A stretch of 64,000 bases of DNA from Thermoplasmata archaeon (GTDB taxonomy: Archaea; Thermoplasmatota; Thermoplasmata; Methanomassiliicoccales; Methanomethylophilaceae), in contig SUTB01000001.1 of assembly GCA_015063125.1 (NCBI GenBank), forward strand, positions 620,001-684,000, written 5' to 3'. Both the position numbers and the translations under genes were made by a program. Below are positions 33,247-42,175 of this stretch, in pieces (position 1 is the stretch's first letter; each line of letters begins with the position of its first letter). The notes below the pieces were generated by a model that saw only the letters and a list, made by a program, of their open reading frames with translations, had not been told where the DNA came from and did no database searches.

Positions 33247-35167
33247 CGAGCGAGTACACGGTCACCGCCAATACGCCTATGATCGCCGCTATCAGAACGT
33301 AGTCGAACCAGGTCATGTCAGTATTGATGACGATAGGCTGAGGAGGGATTGGCCTCTCGGATGTGTAGTTCAAGAGATAGAAGTCATTGTAAGTGCCTGC
33401 GGTGATGAAGACCTGCGACTCGTACTCGGCAGCGGAGATCATCTTGTACTGTCCCTCCGCCTCATCGAAGACGTATACCGCGGTGCACTGGTTGTGATCG
33501 GTGGGCAAGGTCACCTCGACTGTACAGATTGCGAGGAGGTCCCTGTCGATTCCCTTGATGTCCAGTCTGTACATTCCGTCGAAGTTCTCCGGAGGATCCA
33601 CAGGGTTGAGGGCTATCATGAACTCGTCCCCGTAGATACGCTGCGAACCCTCGATGGTGATGGTGACGGTGAGGTTATCCTCCGCCAGGATGGTCGAGAT
33701 GCTCTCCACAGGGTATTGCGTCTCCTGGTCTATCACCACGGCGTTCCTCTGCGACATGACGTTCAGGGACGATGTGGGGCTTGAATAATGGACGTAATCG
33801 GCGAGATAGCCGATCCCTTCAGGCGTACCCTCTATCTCGGATCCGGACCTGCACTGGATGACGGAATTGTTGATCAGCGTACCGCCAATGTATAGCGAAC
33901 CGCTGATGACCATGTTGTCCGAGTTGTAGAGCGTTGCGCCTTTTGAGATGTTCAGGTAACCGTCGGTCTGGACGATGTACTCGGTGTTAAGGGACACGAT
34001 CCCTCCCACCGGGATGGTACAGGAGGAGAACGACGTCCAGACACCGTCCTCTGCATAGATCTTCATGGTGGTTTTGAGATAGGAGAAGGAATCCGATATG
34101 GAGCTGGCTGAGGGGTTGCCGCCTATCTTGTAGTTACCGAAATGGTATGCTGATGTCCTCCTCTCTGCGAGGAATGCGGAATCGTTGGAGACCGTTGTGT
34201 TCTGGGCATCGATGACGACCATGTGCACTATCTCCTCGGATACGAGGGCACCGTTGCGGAGGATCCTGGGCATGTTCAGAATGCCACCTCCCATGATGCA
34301 CTTGCCGATGGTGGCGCTGGAGCCTATGTGGACCTTCACATCGCCTGTGACACAGGATGTGGCCAGATCCCCGATGTTCCTGTTGTAGCTATGCTCGGTG
34401 TTGGCACCGATGCAGAAGTAATCGATGCTTCCGGAATTGATATCGTAGATGAGGTGACCGATCCTGGATGCGATGTTGGACATGTATCCGACTGCCGCAC
34501 CGTTCATATCGATGTGGACGCTGGAGTACTTCCCGTTCTCACCGGTGGTGTACATGCGGTTGACGGACAGACCGTAGTCCAGATGGACGGTGTAGTTTGT
34601 GATGCCCAGCATCTCGGTCGTCGGGTTCAGGAGATTGACGCTGCCTCCCTTCATGTCCAGCGTTACGTTGCGGAGTGTGGTCGGGATCGAATCGTATGAA
34701 TTCCCGATGTACTGCTTCACCTGATTGGAAGCTGTCAGCATCGCAAGCGTCTGGATGGATCCGCTGTACATGGTGAAATGGACGGAGTTGGCCGAATTCA
34801 GCGACTCCTTGGTATCGACGCTGAAGATCGTGAGCTTCCTCACATTAGCACCGTCGTACACGATCTCCATGTAGTCTCCAGCTTGGGAGAGGTTCCTGAG
34901 GATGATGTCGGTGTTCTGAGAATAGGTGTGGGTGAACCATTCGGAAGGATGGTCCTTCGTGACCACGTAATCCCCGTAGGCCTTGAACGTCATCAGGGTG
35001 TTGCCCTTGGCGTCAGCGGTCAGGATGATATCAGCGTAAGGATAAAGATCCTGGGGCAATGGATCCTTGGGCGGATCGGCGGCATCGATGGGGTCGATGA
35101 CGATAGCTGAGGCTGAAACAAGCACTAGCGTGAACAGCGCCAACAAGCCCCATTTACTGCTCATCAT
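33227..35167 (-). CDS. Large cell-surface protein with N-terminal signal and C-terminal membrane helix
   Basis: 646 residues: signal peptide (WGLLALFTLVLVSASAIV), a long beta-rich ectodomain with many Asn/Ser/Thr positions (probable glycosylation), pectin-lyase-like strands (VIQCRSGSEIEG, MVISGSLYIGGTLINNS) and a C-terminal membrane helix (DYVLIAAIIGVLAVTVYSLV) with basic end. No catalytic motif is recognised. The two adjacent start codons are ATG 35167 and 35164. It converges with the GNAT gene, overlapping by 20 bp. Probably an adhesin-like surface protein. Confidence 0.7.
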   Translation of the reverse strand: MMSSKWGLLALFTLVLVSASAIVIDPIDAADPPKDPLPQDLYPYADIILTADAKGNTLMTFKAYGDYVVTKDHPSEWFTHTYSQNTDIILRNLSQAGDYMEIVYDGANVRKLTIFSVDTKESLNSANSVHFTMYSGSIQTLAMLTASNQVKQYIGNSYDSIPTTLRNVTLDMKGGSVNLLNPTTEMLGITNYTVHLDYGLSVNRMYTTGENGKYSSVHIDMNGAAVGYMSNIASRIGHLIYDINSGSIDYFCIGANTEHSYNRNIGDLATSCVTGDVKVHIGSSATIGKCIMGGGILNMPRILRNGALVSEEIVHMVVIDAQNTTVSNDSAFLAERRTSAYHFGNYKIGGNPSASSISDSFSYLKTTMKIYAEDGVWTSFSSCTIPVGGIVSLNTEYIVQTDGYLNISKGATLYNSDNMVISGSLYIGGTLINNSVIQCRSGSEIEGTPEGIGYLADYVHYSSPTSSLNVMSQRNAVVIDQETQYPVESISTILAEDNLTVTITIEGSQRIYGDEFMIALNPVDPPENFDGMYRLDIKGIDRDLLAICTVEVTLPTDHNQCTAVYVFDEAEGQYKMISAAEYESQVFITAGTYNDFYLLNYTSERPIPPQPIVINTDMTWFDYVLIAAIIGVLAVTVYSLVTMKRD

Positions 35168-35251
35168 GAATAGAACAATGGAATCGTATATGACGGTTTT
35201 CGGTGAATGGTCGGAAAAAAAGGAAAAACGGGGGATGATCCCCCTTGGTTT

Positions 35252-36769
35252 TCAAGAGAACATGGAGTCGTCCAAGTGCTCTGTCTCGAAGTAGTAGCTG
35301 GAGCGCTCCTTCTGAGCGGAAGAGACATCCTTGGAGAGACCTTTGTTGTAGGATCCGTAGCGGTCCTTGATCTGCTCCTCGACGCTGCGGGATCTCCTGA
35401 GGGCCCTGTCGATGTGCTCGCCGGTGATCAGCTTGGCGCCTTCCAGGACAGCGATGTCTCCAGCGGACCTTATGAGTCCTCCGAGCTCCCTCAGCCTGAG
35501 GGTCAGGGCGTTGTTCTGGTTGTCCAGCTTCGCACGCCTCTTTCCTTCGGCGATGATCTTCTCGACAGCCTCGATCGATGCGTGGGGTATGTGCCCGTCG
35601 AGCTGAATCTCCTGGGCTACGAACTGGGCGTACCTGGCGCGGTTGTGGGAATTGTCAGGCATGGCGATGTCGACAAGTACCTCGTAACCGTTTCCGATGA
35701 TCCTCGACCTGAGCGGAGAGAGGATGTTCTCAAGATCCTGTATGTTACAAGCGGCCACCAGGATGAAGTCGCAGGGGACGTTGTCCACCTTGACGCTTGC
35801 TCCGGCGGACTGGGGGTTCCTTCCAGTGATGGGGAACACCTTGTCCTGCATGGCGGTCAGGATGTATCTCTGGAGCTCCTTCAGATGGGATATCTCATCG
35901 ATGAATAGGACTCCCTCGTGTGCCTCGTGGATGGATCCCGCGACGATCCTCTCGTATGCGGGGGACCCGAGCTTCTCGTGCCCTCCGTAGGGGTCGTGAC
36001 GGACATCTCCTAGAAGCTCCGTCTCGGATGCTCCTGTCGCCAGGACGAACGGGTTCCTCCTGAGCTTCACCAGAACCTTCTCGTTGCTGGTGCTCTGGAG
36101 CTCGGCCCTCTTCTCGAGAGCGGCCTGGTCCAGCTTGCGGATCTTGTCTCCGGCACGCTCGAAGATGACCTGTTCGTCGTTCCTGTCGCGTGTGGTGACC
36201 TTCTCCTTTCCTGCTGTGATCTCCTGCAGGGGGACGTCCAACATACCGCTGAGGTTGCTGAGGATGTCCTGGAACGGATTACTCTTGTTCGCTGTGGAAT
36301 CCAGCTTGGACTGGTTGCAGTGAGGGCAGACCGTGTCCGTGGGGAGGGAGTATCCTCCGCAGTTCTTGCACTTGTATCCGAGGTGCTCAGCGACGTTGGC
36401 AGGAGCCTCCTCAGGTGTGAGCAGGATGCCTATGGATGCCGCCTTGATGTCCTCCTCCTTGAGGACCTCTTTGGCGTCGAGCACCGACAGCAGGGGACGC
36501 TCGGGGTTCTCCGGGTTCTTGACCACGCGGACCTCCTGCTTTGGGGCAGGGAGGTTCATGGAGAGCGCACGGGCGATCATCGACTTACCGGTTCCCGGGG
36601 GACCGACGAGCAGCAGATGCCTGCGCTGTTTGGCGGCGATCTTGGCAAGCTCGATGGCCTCCTCCTGACCGAGGACCCTGTCGAGAGGATCCTTGGGGAT
36701 CTGGATCTCGGCTGTCGATTTCAGTTCCTGGACGTCTTCCCAGGTTTCAACATGCTTCTGCTTGGCCAT
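35252..36769 (-). CDS. LonB-like AAA+ ATPase with zinc ribbon, no protease domain
   Basis: 505 residues. The N-terminus (IPKDPLDRVLGQEEAIELAK) and Walker A GPPGTGKS (56-63) with Walker B GVLFIDEISHL and sensor VAACNIQDLENILSPLRSRI are those of archaeal LonB. Where LonB inserts its membrane helices there is a zinc ribbon (C134, C137, C148, C151). The protein ends after the AAA lid with no Ser-Lys protease domain. It may unfold clients for another protease or act as a remodelling factor. It lies six bases from dnaG on the same strand. Confidence 0.8.
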   Translation of the reverse strand: MAKQKHVETWEDVQELKSTAEIQIPKDPLDRVLGQEEAIELAKIAAKQRRHLLLVGPPGTGKSMIARALSMNLPAPKQEVRVVKNPENPERPLLSVLDAKEVLKEEDIKAASIGILLTPEEAPANVAEHLGYKCKNCGGYSLPTDTVCPHCNQSKLDSTANKSNPFQDILSNLSGMLDVPLQEITAGKEKVTTRDRNDEQVIFERAGDKIRKLDQAALEKRAELQSTSNEKVLVKLRRNPFVLATGASETELLGDVRHDPYGGHEKLGSPAYERIVAGSIHEAHEGVLFIDEISHLKELQRYILTAMQDKVFPITGRNPQSAGASVKVDNVPCDFILVAACNIQDLENILSPLRSRIIGNGYEVLVDIAMPDNSHNRARYAQFVAQEIQLDGHIPHASIEAVEKIIAEGKRRAKLDNQNNALTLRLRELGGLIRSAGDIAVLEGAKLITGEHIDRALRRSRSVEEQIKDRYGSYNKGLSKDVSSAQKERSSYYFETEHLDDSMFS

Positions 36770-36774
36770 GGTAA

Positions 36775-38481
36775 TCAGACGAGGTCTTCCTTAGTCCAGA
36801 TGGTTATGTCGGCAGGCATCTTGGAGATGTTTCCCTTGCGGGTTCCGACGACGGTCTTGATTCCCTTCTCGGAAGAGACATCGATGATCCTCTGGGAGAT
36901 GACTCCGTCGAAGACGATGGCAGCGACGTTGTCCCCATCCTCCTTCAGGGAGTTGACGAGGCTCTTTACGGCGACCTGCCTGATGACTTCGTTCGAGGCA
37001 TCCAGGACCTTGGCGTTGTGGGTCGTGGAGAGCTCCAGGAGCATGTCGCGGTAGGATTCCTGCTCTGCAGTGAGGACCTTGTCGGTGATGAGCTTCTTTC
37101 CCTTCAGGGACCTTGCCTTGGCGGGTTTCTCTTCCTTGGTCTTGGTCTCCTTGGGCTTCTCCTCCTCAGCGGGTTCCTCGGCGGGCTCGGGCTCCTCTGC
37201 GGGCTCCTCGTCCTTCTTCCTCTTGGTGGACTTCTTGGGCTTGTCCTCGGCGTCCTTCTTCCTCTTGGTGGACTTCTTGGGCTTCTCCTCCTCGGAGGGC
37301 TCCTCTGCGACGATCTCCTCGGAGACCTTGACTTCCTCGGGCTCCTCGTACCTCTGGGGGACCTCGGGCTCGGTCACTTCGGCCTCGGGTGCCTCGTATG
37401 ACCTCTCCTCGCGCTCCTGGCGCTCCTCGCGCTTCTTCCTGTACTTGTCGAGGGCCTCGTTGTTGAAACGCTCCTTACGGCGCTCCTCGCGCCTTTCGTC
37501 ACGGTCACGCCTGTTGTCGCGGTCCTTCCTGTCACGGCGCTCATCGCGGTCACGCCTGTTGTCGCGGTCCTTCCTGTCGCGCCTGTCGGACCTGTAGTCT
37601 GATTCGGGCTCGAAGTTGTCGAGCTCGTCGAAAGACCTCTCCTCGAAGTTGAGGTTGTTCATCTCCATGTACTGGTCGCCGGGGACCTTGTTGCGGAGAC
37701 ACTTGATGATCTGCTTGGAGGACAGCTCCTCGACCTCATGCGCACGGGGTGCACGGGCGACGAAGTCGACCTCTGCCACCTGGAAGAGCTCCCTGAGGAT
37801 GAGCTCTCCTCCTCTGTCACCGTCTGTGAAGGCTGTGACGACTCTCTCCTTGGAGAGTTCCTGGACTGTCTTGGGGATGTTGGTTCCCTCGACTGCGATG
37901 GCGTTCTTGATTCCTGCCTTGAGGAGGTTGAGGACATCCGACCTTCCCTCCACGATGATGATTGCCTCGGAGTCCCTTACGTTGGGTCCGGCAGGGCATC
38001 TGTCAGGTCCGTAGGTGGTGATCTCCTCGACCTGGACGCTCTGCTTGACGCTGTTCATCAGGTTGGTGCTGGATCCCTCGGACTGCTTCATGAGCTCGTT
38101 GAGAAGCTCCTTTGCACGCTCGACTACCTTCTCCCTCTTGGTCACACGGACATCCTCGATTCCGAGGACGTGCACGGATGCTTTGCAGGGACCTACGCGG
38201 TCGACGGTCTCCAACGCTGAAGCGAGGATGACGGTCTCGACCTGGTCCAGGCTCGATGACATGTAGATGATTCCCTCGGACTTTCCGCCCTTGGTTACTG
38301 TCTCGACCTCTATCCTTCCGATCCTTCCGGATTTCTGGAGGTCTCTCAGGTCAAGCTCGTCACCGAGGAGTCCCTCGGTCTGACCAAAAATGGCTCCGAC
38401 GACGTCGGGCCTGTCTATAACTCCGTCAGCGCTAATCTTAGCCTTGACCATGTATTTCGTTGCATTAGGATCAATGTTCAT
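36775..38481 (-). CDS. dnaG: Archaeal DnaG-like primase with long charged repeat-rich linker
   Basis: 568 residues from ATG 38481. The N-terminal domain (TKYMVKAKISADGVIDRPD) and TOPRIM core (IIIVEGRSDVLNLL with E178; FTDGDRGGEL with D220/D222) are those of archaeal DnaG, which primes DNA and associates with the exosome. Residues ~280-475 are an unusual linker of Arg/Asp and Lys/Glu repeats encoded by near-perfect tandem DNA repeats. A conserved C-terminal domain (~480-568) follows. Upstream lies a 300-bp leader. Confidence 0.93.
   Translation of the reverse strand: MNIDPNATKYMVKAKISADGVIDRPDVVGAIFGQTEGLLGDELDLRDLQKSGRIGRIEVETVTKGGKSEGIIYMSSSLDQVETVILASALETVDRVGPCKASVHVLGIEDVRVTKREKVVERAKELLNELMKQSEGSSTNLMNSVKQSVQVEEITTYGPDRCPAGPNVRDSEAIIIVEGRSDVLNLLKAGIKNAIAVEGTNIPKTVQELSKERVVTAFTDGDRGGELILRELFQVAEVDFVARAPRAHEVEELSSKQIIKCLRNKVPGDQYMEMNNLNFEERSFDELDNFEPESDYRSDRRDRKDRDNRRDRDERRDRKDRDNRRDRDERREERRKERFNNEALDKYRKKREERQEREERSYEAPEAEVTEPEVPQRYEEPEEVKVSEEIVAEEPSEEEKPKKSTKRKKDAEDKPKKSTKRKKDEEPAEEPEPAEEPAEEEKPKETKTKEEKPAKARSLKGKKLITDKVLTAEQESYRDMLLELSTTHNAKVLDASNEVIRQVAVKSLVNSLKEDGDNVAAIVFDGVISQRIIDVSSEKGIKTVVGTRKGNISKMPADITIWTKEDLV
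37209..37284. repeat. Tandem 42-bp repeat within dnaG
   Basis: A 34-bp identical block at 37209-37242 recurs at 37251-37284 (42-bp period), encoding two KPKKSTKRKKD units in the DnaG linker. Confidence 0.85.
37502..37578. repeat. Tandem 45-bp repeat within dnaG
   Basis: A 32-bp identical block at 37502-37533 recurs at 37547-37578 (45-bp period), encoding two RKDRDNRRDRDER units in the linker. The repeats keep the frame. Confidence 0.85.
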
Positions 38482-38790
38482 TTGTACCCTCCATGGGGCT
38501 GATGGGTAGAACCTTGTCCCTGCTCTGCGCATCCCTTTCGCAGCCCTACTGTCCTTCGGGCTACGTCCCAATTTTAACCAAACCGAGAAGATCTTTCGTA
38601 TGTCGGGTCGGCGCTCCGTTGCCCGGATATCTCGGCTTTCGCCATCATAGGCGAGTGATGATCGTGATATTGTTATGTGTGAACAGGGAACACTGTGTCT
38701 CCCTGCTATCGACATTTAAAATCCTATATATAAAGAGAATGTAGACGACAATTGACTACCAGGCAAAGAACAATTCTCTGTGTGCTACAC
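38482..38790. other. Intergenic leader of dnaG, no gene seen
   Basis: About 310 bp between dnaG and the end of the YhaN-like gene. An AT-rich TATATATA-type element is at 38722-38730, and GCAGCCC/GGGCTAC can pair near 38557-38577. No coding frame is convincing. It could be a long 5' leader or hold a small RNA. Confidence 0.4.
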
Positions 38791-40860
38791 TCACATCCTT
38801 ATCAGATTGCATCCATCGATACGTTCTGCCATCTCAGCGATATCGTCGTCGCAGGTGAAGAGCAGCACCTGCATATCCGATGAGACCTGCATTAGAGCCT
38901 CCATGGCTCCCTCCTTCCTCTCCGAGTCGAATGGGAGCAATACATCATCCAATATCATCGGGATATCGCCGTCACCCATCTCCCTGGCCACCGCCAGTTT
39001 CAGTGATAGCAATATCTGGGCCCTCAGCCCGGTGCTCCACTGCCTGGGGCCCTTGGCCTCTCCGTTGGAGATAACCGATAGGTCGGTGTTCCTCGGATCG
39101 AGATCCAAACGGCAGGTGCCTTTGGTCATAAGTGATAGATAACTGTCAGCGGTGGTGACCACCTCGGGATGTACGTTCTCATAAAGTTCGGTGCATGCCT
39201 CCTGCACTATGGCGGATGCGAGGACTGCTGTTGCCCCTTCCCTCAATGCTATCTCCATCTCGTCATGAATCGCATAGGACCTATCGATCAGAGCATCTAG
39301 CTCTGCAGTGTCCAGGACCGCCTTCATCTTCTCTTCGACGGTTCCCAGTTCGGAGGCGATGGAGGTCTGTAAAGTGGTGTCCAGATCGATCTTCTCGACT
39401 ACTGGAAGAGGCTGATCGGGATCGAAACCGGCAGTACGGATGTTGTTGCAGAGCATGCTGATGTTCGCATCGACTTTCTTCAGCTCATCGGCGTTCGAGA
39501 CCGCTGTCCTGTATCCCTGTTCGCCGCCGTATGCTGAGAGGAACCTCAGAAGATTGTTTTCAGCCTGCATAGATTGCCCATGGAGCTCGTTGCGCTTTAC
39601 CGAAGTCCTGTCCAGGTCGTCTATCTTCCTGATCAGCTGCTCGAAATGCTGCAGGTCCGAATGAACCGAGCCCAGACTGCCTCCGAATAATCTCGCCTCC
39701 GAGGTTACATCCCTTTCGTAGATCTCAATCCATTCCAGATTCCCGTAGTCAACTGCAGGTCCGAGTTTACGGGTGAATAGCAAGAAAACGATGATTCCGG
39801 CAACCATGGCTCCGGCCACAGCGTAGCGCACGATGTCATCCAAACCGGGAATGATCAGGGCGACGACTGCCACCACGATCAGAAGCAGGGATACGATTAT
39901 GCGCACTATCGGCACAGTTGTGTTCACCGGAGCTGGACGGTTGAGCCTCGCATCGTATTCCGGGCGTTTGGAGATCAATTCCCTCATCAGCGGGATTTGC
40001 TCCCTGACGGTCTTCTCGTCCGCACCGAGGTCAGCTACGGCTGTGCGCCTGGATTCCTCGAAGCTGCTGAATGTTCCCTTCTTGATCTGAGAATCGCTCA
40101 CCAGACGGTCATGCTCCCTGATGTCCTCAGGTGTCGGTAGCTTCGAAGCGGAGAGCTCCTTCTTCCTTTGACGGTTCTGCTGCAGACTGCTGTAAGCTCC
40201 CTTCTGCGATTCGATCTTCGCATAGAGCTGATTGTTCTCTATCGCCGAGCTGTTCTCCTTGTTGATGGCCTCCAGCTCGGATTCGAGGCGCTCCTTCTTC
40301 TCGGTTAGAACAGAATAGGATTCAGCATTGGAACGCATCGAGGATATGCTCTCCATCACTTCCTGCTCCGAATCCTGAAGCCCGTTGACCTTCGAAGGTG
40401 AGCTGCTGGTCTTCCCCAGCAAGGTGGCCACCTCATCCTCTAAGGAATCGATCACCTTGGGCATCTCCTCCCCGCCAGGTATCGTCAGGAACCTGGAGCG
40501 GATGTCTCCGCTGGAAAGCGGGACCTGATTGTCAAGCCCGGATGTGTTCATGGCGAAAATATTGCGGTAGAGCTCCGGCTCCATGCCTACCAGGCACTTC
40601 GGGATCCCTTGAGCGGACCCCAGTTCTGCCTTGCACTGCACATCGTCCTCGGTATATTCGATGTATCCTTCATCCCTCTTGTTCCTCTCGGGATAGAGCT
40701 TCCTTCCGTTTGACGGGACCAGTACAGAGCGTATGAACTCCATGGTAGTGGTCTTACCGGATTCGTTAGGACCGTAGAAAACATTCAGCTTGGGATCGAG
40801 CTCGAAAGTCCTGTCCCTCAGCTTGCCGAATGATGCGATATTGACTCTGGAGATCCTCAT
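38791..40860 (-). CDS. YhaN/Rad50-like AAA ATPase with central membrane helices
   Basis: 689 residues. N-terminal P-loop YGPNESGKTTTMEF (29-42) and C-terminal Walker B IPMILDDVLLPFD give an ABC-type ATPase with coiled coils (ERLESELEAINKENSSAIE) between. Midway (about residues 325-375) are two hydrophobic helices (IVSLLLIVVAVVALIIPGL, VAGAMVAGIIVFLLF), as in Firmicute YhaN and unlike Rad50, suggesting membrane attachment at the coiled-coil apex. The start overlaps the YhaO-like gene stop by ATGA; together they form a nuclease complex of SbcCD type. Confidence 0.85.
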   Translation of the reverse strand: MRISRVNIASFGKLRDRTFELDPKLNVFYGPNESGKTTTMEFIRSVLVPSNGRKLYPERNKRDEGYIEYTEDDVQCKAELGSAQGIPKCLVGMEPELYRNIFAMNTSGLDNQVPLSSGDIRSRFLTIPGGEEMPKVIDSLEDEVATLLGKTSSSPSKVNGLQDSEQEVMESISSMRSNAESYSVLTEKKERLESELEAINKENSSAIENNQLYAKIESQKGAYSSLQQNRQRKKELSASKLPTPEDIREHDRLVSDSQIKKGTFSSFEESRRTAVADLGADEKTVREQIPLMRELISKRPEYDARLNRPAPVNTTVPIVRIIVSLLLIVVAVVALIIPGLDDIVRYAVAGAMVAGIIVFLLFTRKLGPAVDYGNLEWIEIYERDVTSEARLFGGSLGSVHSDLQHFEQLIRKIDDLDRTSVKRNELHGQSMQAENNLLRFLSAYGGEQGYRTAVSNADELKKVDANISMLCNNIRTAGFDPDQPLPVVEKIDLDTTLQTSIASELGTVEEKMKAVLDTAELDALIDRSYAIHDEMEIALREGATAVLASAIVQEACTELYENVHPEVVTTADSYLSLMTKGTCRLDLDPRNTDLSVISNGEAKGPRQWSTGLRAQILLSLKLAVAREMGDGDIPMILDDVLLPFDSERKEGAMEALMQVSSDMQVLLFTCDDDIAEMAERIDGCNLIRM

Positions 40861-42035
40861 CTGGAAGCCTCCATCATGACGATAACGTTCCTGACTGCCT
40901 GCTTTACCATATTCTTGAGTTCATCTTCCGAGAGAGCAGAATAACGGTCGCGGTACCTAGCGGCGATCTTGTTCGTGCAGATGATGTCTAGCAGCTCATC
41001 CTTGGAAAGGGAGCTGAACCTGTCGCCGGTACGTATGACGGCCGAGGCCATGTCCTTACCGCCGGCTCTGGAATCCAGATCGACCTCCGGACTCGTGTCG
41101 ACTACGATTGATGAGATTATGCTTCCGGTAGCATCAGAAATGGCCCTGCTGACGTCCGATGGATTGGAACGGAGCATGGTGTCCAGCTTCCCAGATCCTC
41201 TGAACGTGACCCTGGCCAGCGATGAGCCGTTGAGGCTTCCCTTCAGAGTGTTGACCACGTCGTTCAGATCCCATCCGGTTATGTTCACGTTGAGGTCCTT
41301 CCACACGAATCCCTGTGTCGGGATGAAATCGGCTGAACGGATCCTGCCCGAGTATACGGTTATCAGGTAGCATCCCTTCTCGCCAGTCTCCTTGAAGCTG
41401 CGTCCTTGGATGTTCCCGGGATAGACGACATACGGTGCGGTGGAGACCACATTCCTTCTGTGTATGTGCCCTAAAGCCCAGTAGTCAACGGACCTCCCCT
41501 GGAGATCGCGGCTCGAACAGGGGGCGTATGGATAACCCTCTGAATAGGAATCTATGTCGCAATGCACGCATGCTATGGTGAATCTCTCCGGATCTCCTTC
41601 AATCATGGATACGAGATTACGGGTCTCGTGCGGGGTGGAGTAGCTGACTCCGATGATCTCCACATCGTCAAGGACCAACTTTTCGGGCTCGGTTCCGAAC
41701 TCCTTGACATTCTCTGGATAGGGGATTGCTGAATCCCAAGCGGTCTCCGAATCGTGGTTGCCCCTGCAGATGTACACGGGGATGCTCAGCCTGGAGAACT
41801 GCTGAGAAAGCCATAGCCTAGTGGATGGGAGCTCGTTGCTGTCATCGTACAGGTCGCCGGAGATGATCAGGGCGTCCGCCTGCTTCTCGATAGCGATATC
41901 GACTATCCTGGCGAAGGATTCGAACACCGATTCCCTGAGCCTTCTTGCCAAGGCAGGGTCGTCGATCTCCAACCCTTTGAAACGAGACCCGAGATGCAGG
42001 TCTGCGCAGTGAACGAATCTGAAGAGTTTTCCCAT
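40857..42035 (-). CDS. YhaO/Mre11-like metallophosphoesterase (exonuclease)
   Basis: 392 residues. The five phosphoesterase motifs are visible: CADLHLGS (D12, H14), ISGDLYDD, CRGNHDSE, ACVHCDI and ALGHIHRR. The order and the ~200-residue catalytic part fit the SbcD/YhaO DNA exonuclease family; the C-terminal half is a capping domain with helical end (LSKDELLDIICTN, LSEDELKNMVKQAVR). It partners with the coupled YhaN-like ATPase in DNA end processing. Confidence 0.88.
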   Translation of the reverse strand: MGKLFRFVHCADLHLGSRFKGLEIDDPALARRLRESVFESFARIVDIAIEKQADALIISGDLYDDSNELPSTRLWLSQQFSRLSIPVYICRGNHDSETAWDSAIPYPENVKEFGTEPEKLVLDDVEIIGVSYSTPHETRNLVSMIEGDPERFTIACVHCDIDSYSEGYPYAPCSSRDLQGRSVDYWALGHIHRRNVVSTAPYVVYPGNIQGRSFKETGEKGCYLITVYSGRIRSADFIPTQGFVWKDLNVNITGWDLNDVVNTLKGSLNGSSLARVTFRGSGKLDTMLRSNPSDVSRAISDATGSIISSIVVDTSPEVDLDSRAGGKDMASAVIRTGDRFSSLSKDELLDIICTNKIAARYRDRYSALSEDELKNMVKQAVRNVIVMMEASR

Positions 42036-42082
42036 CGGCAGGCGCTACGTGTTGTGACTATAAGAACTTGAAAGGGAGATCA

Positions 42083-42140
42083 CCGAAAGTGGACTGTACA
42101 CTTCAACATCTGGATGGGAAAAGTGTCGCCGAAAGTGGAC
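42083..42140. repeat. Short direct repeat CCGAAAGTGGAC
   Basis: CCGAAAGTGGAC occurs at 42083-42094 and 42129-42140 between two divergent genes, and a related CCGAAAGTGG is at 26537-26546. It may be a regulator site or a trace of an insertion sequence end. Confidence 0.4.
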
Positions 42141-42175
42141 CGAATCCCCTATAACTGAATTCGACGATACTGCCA

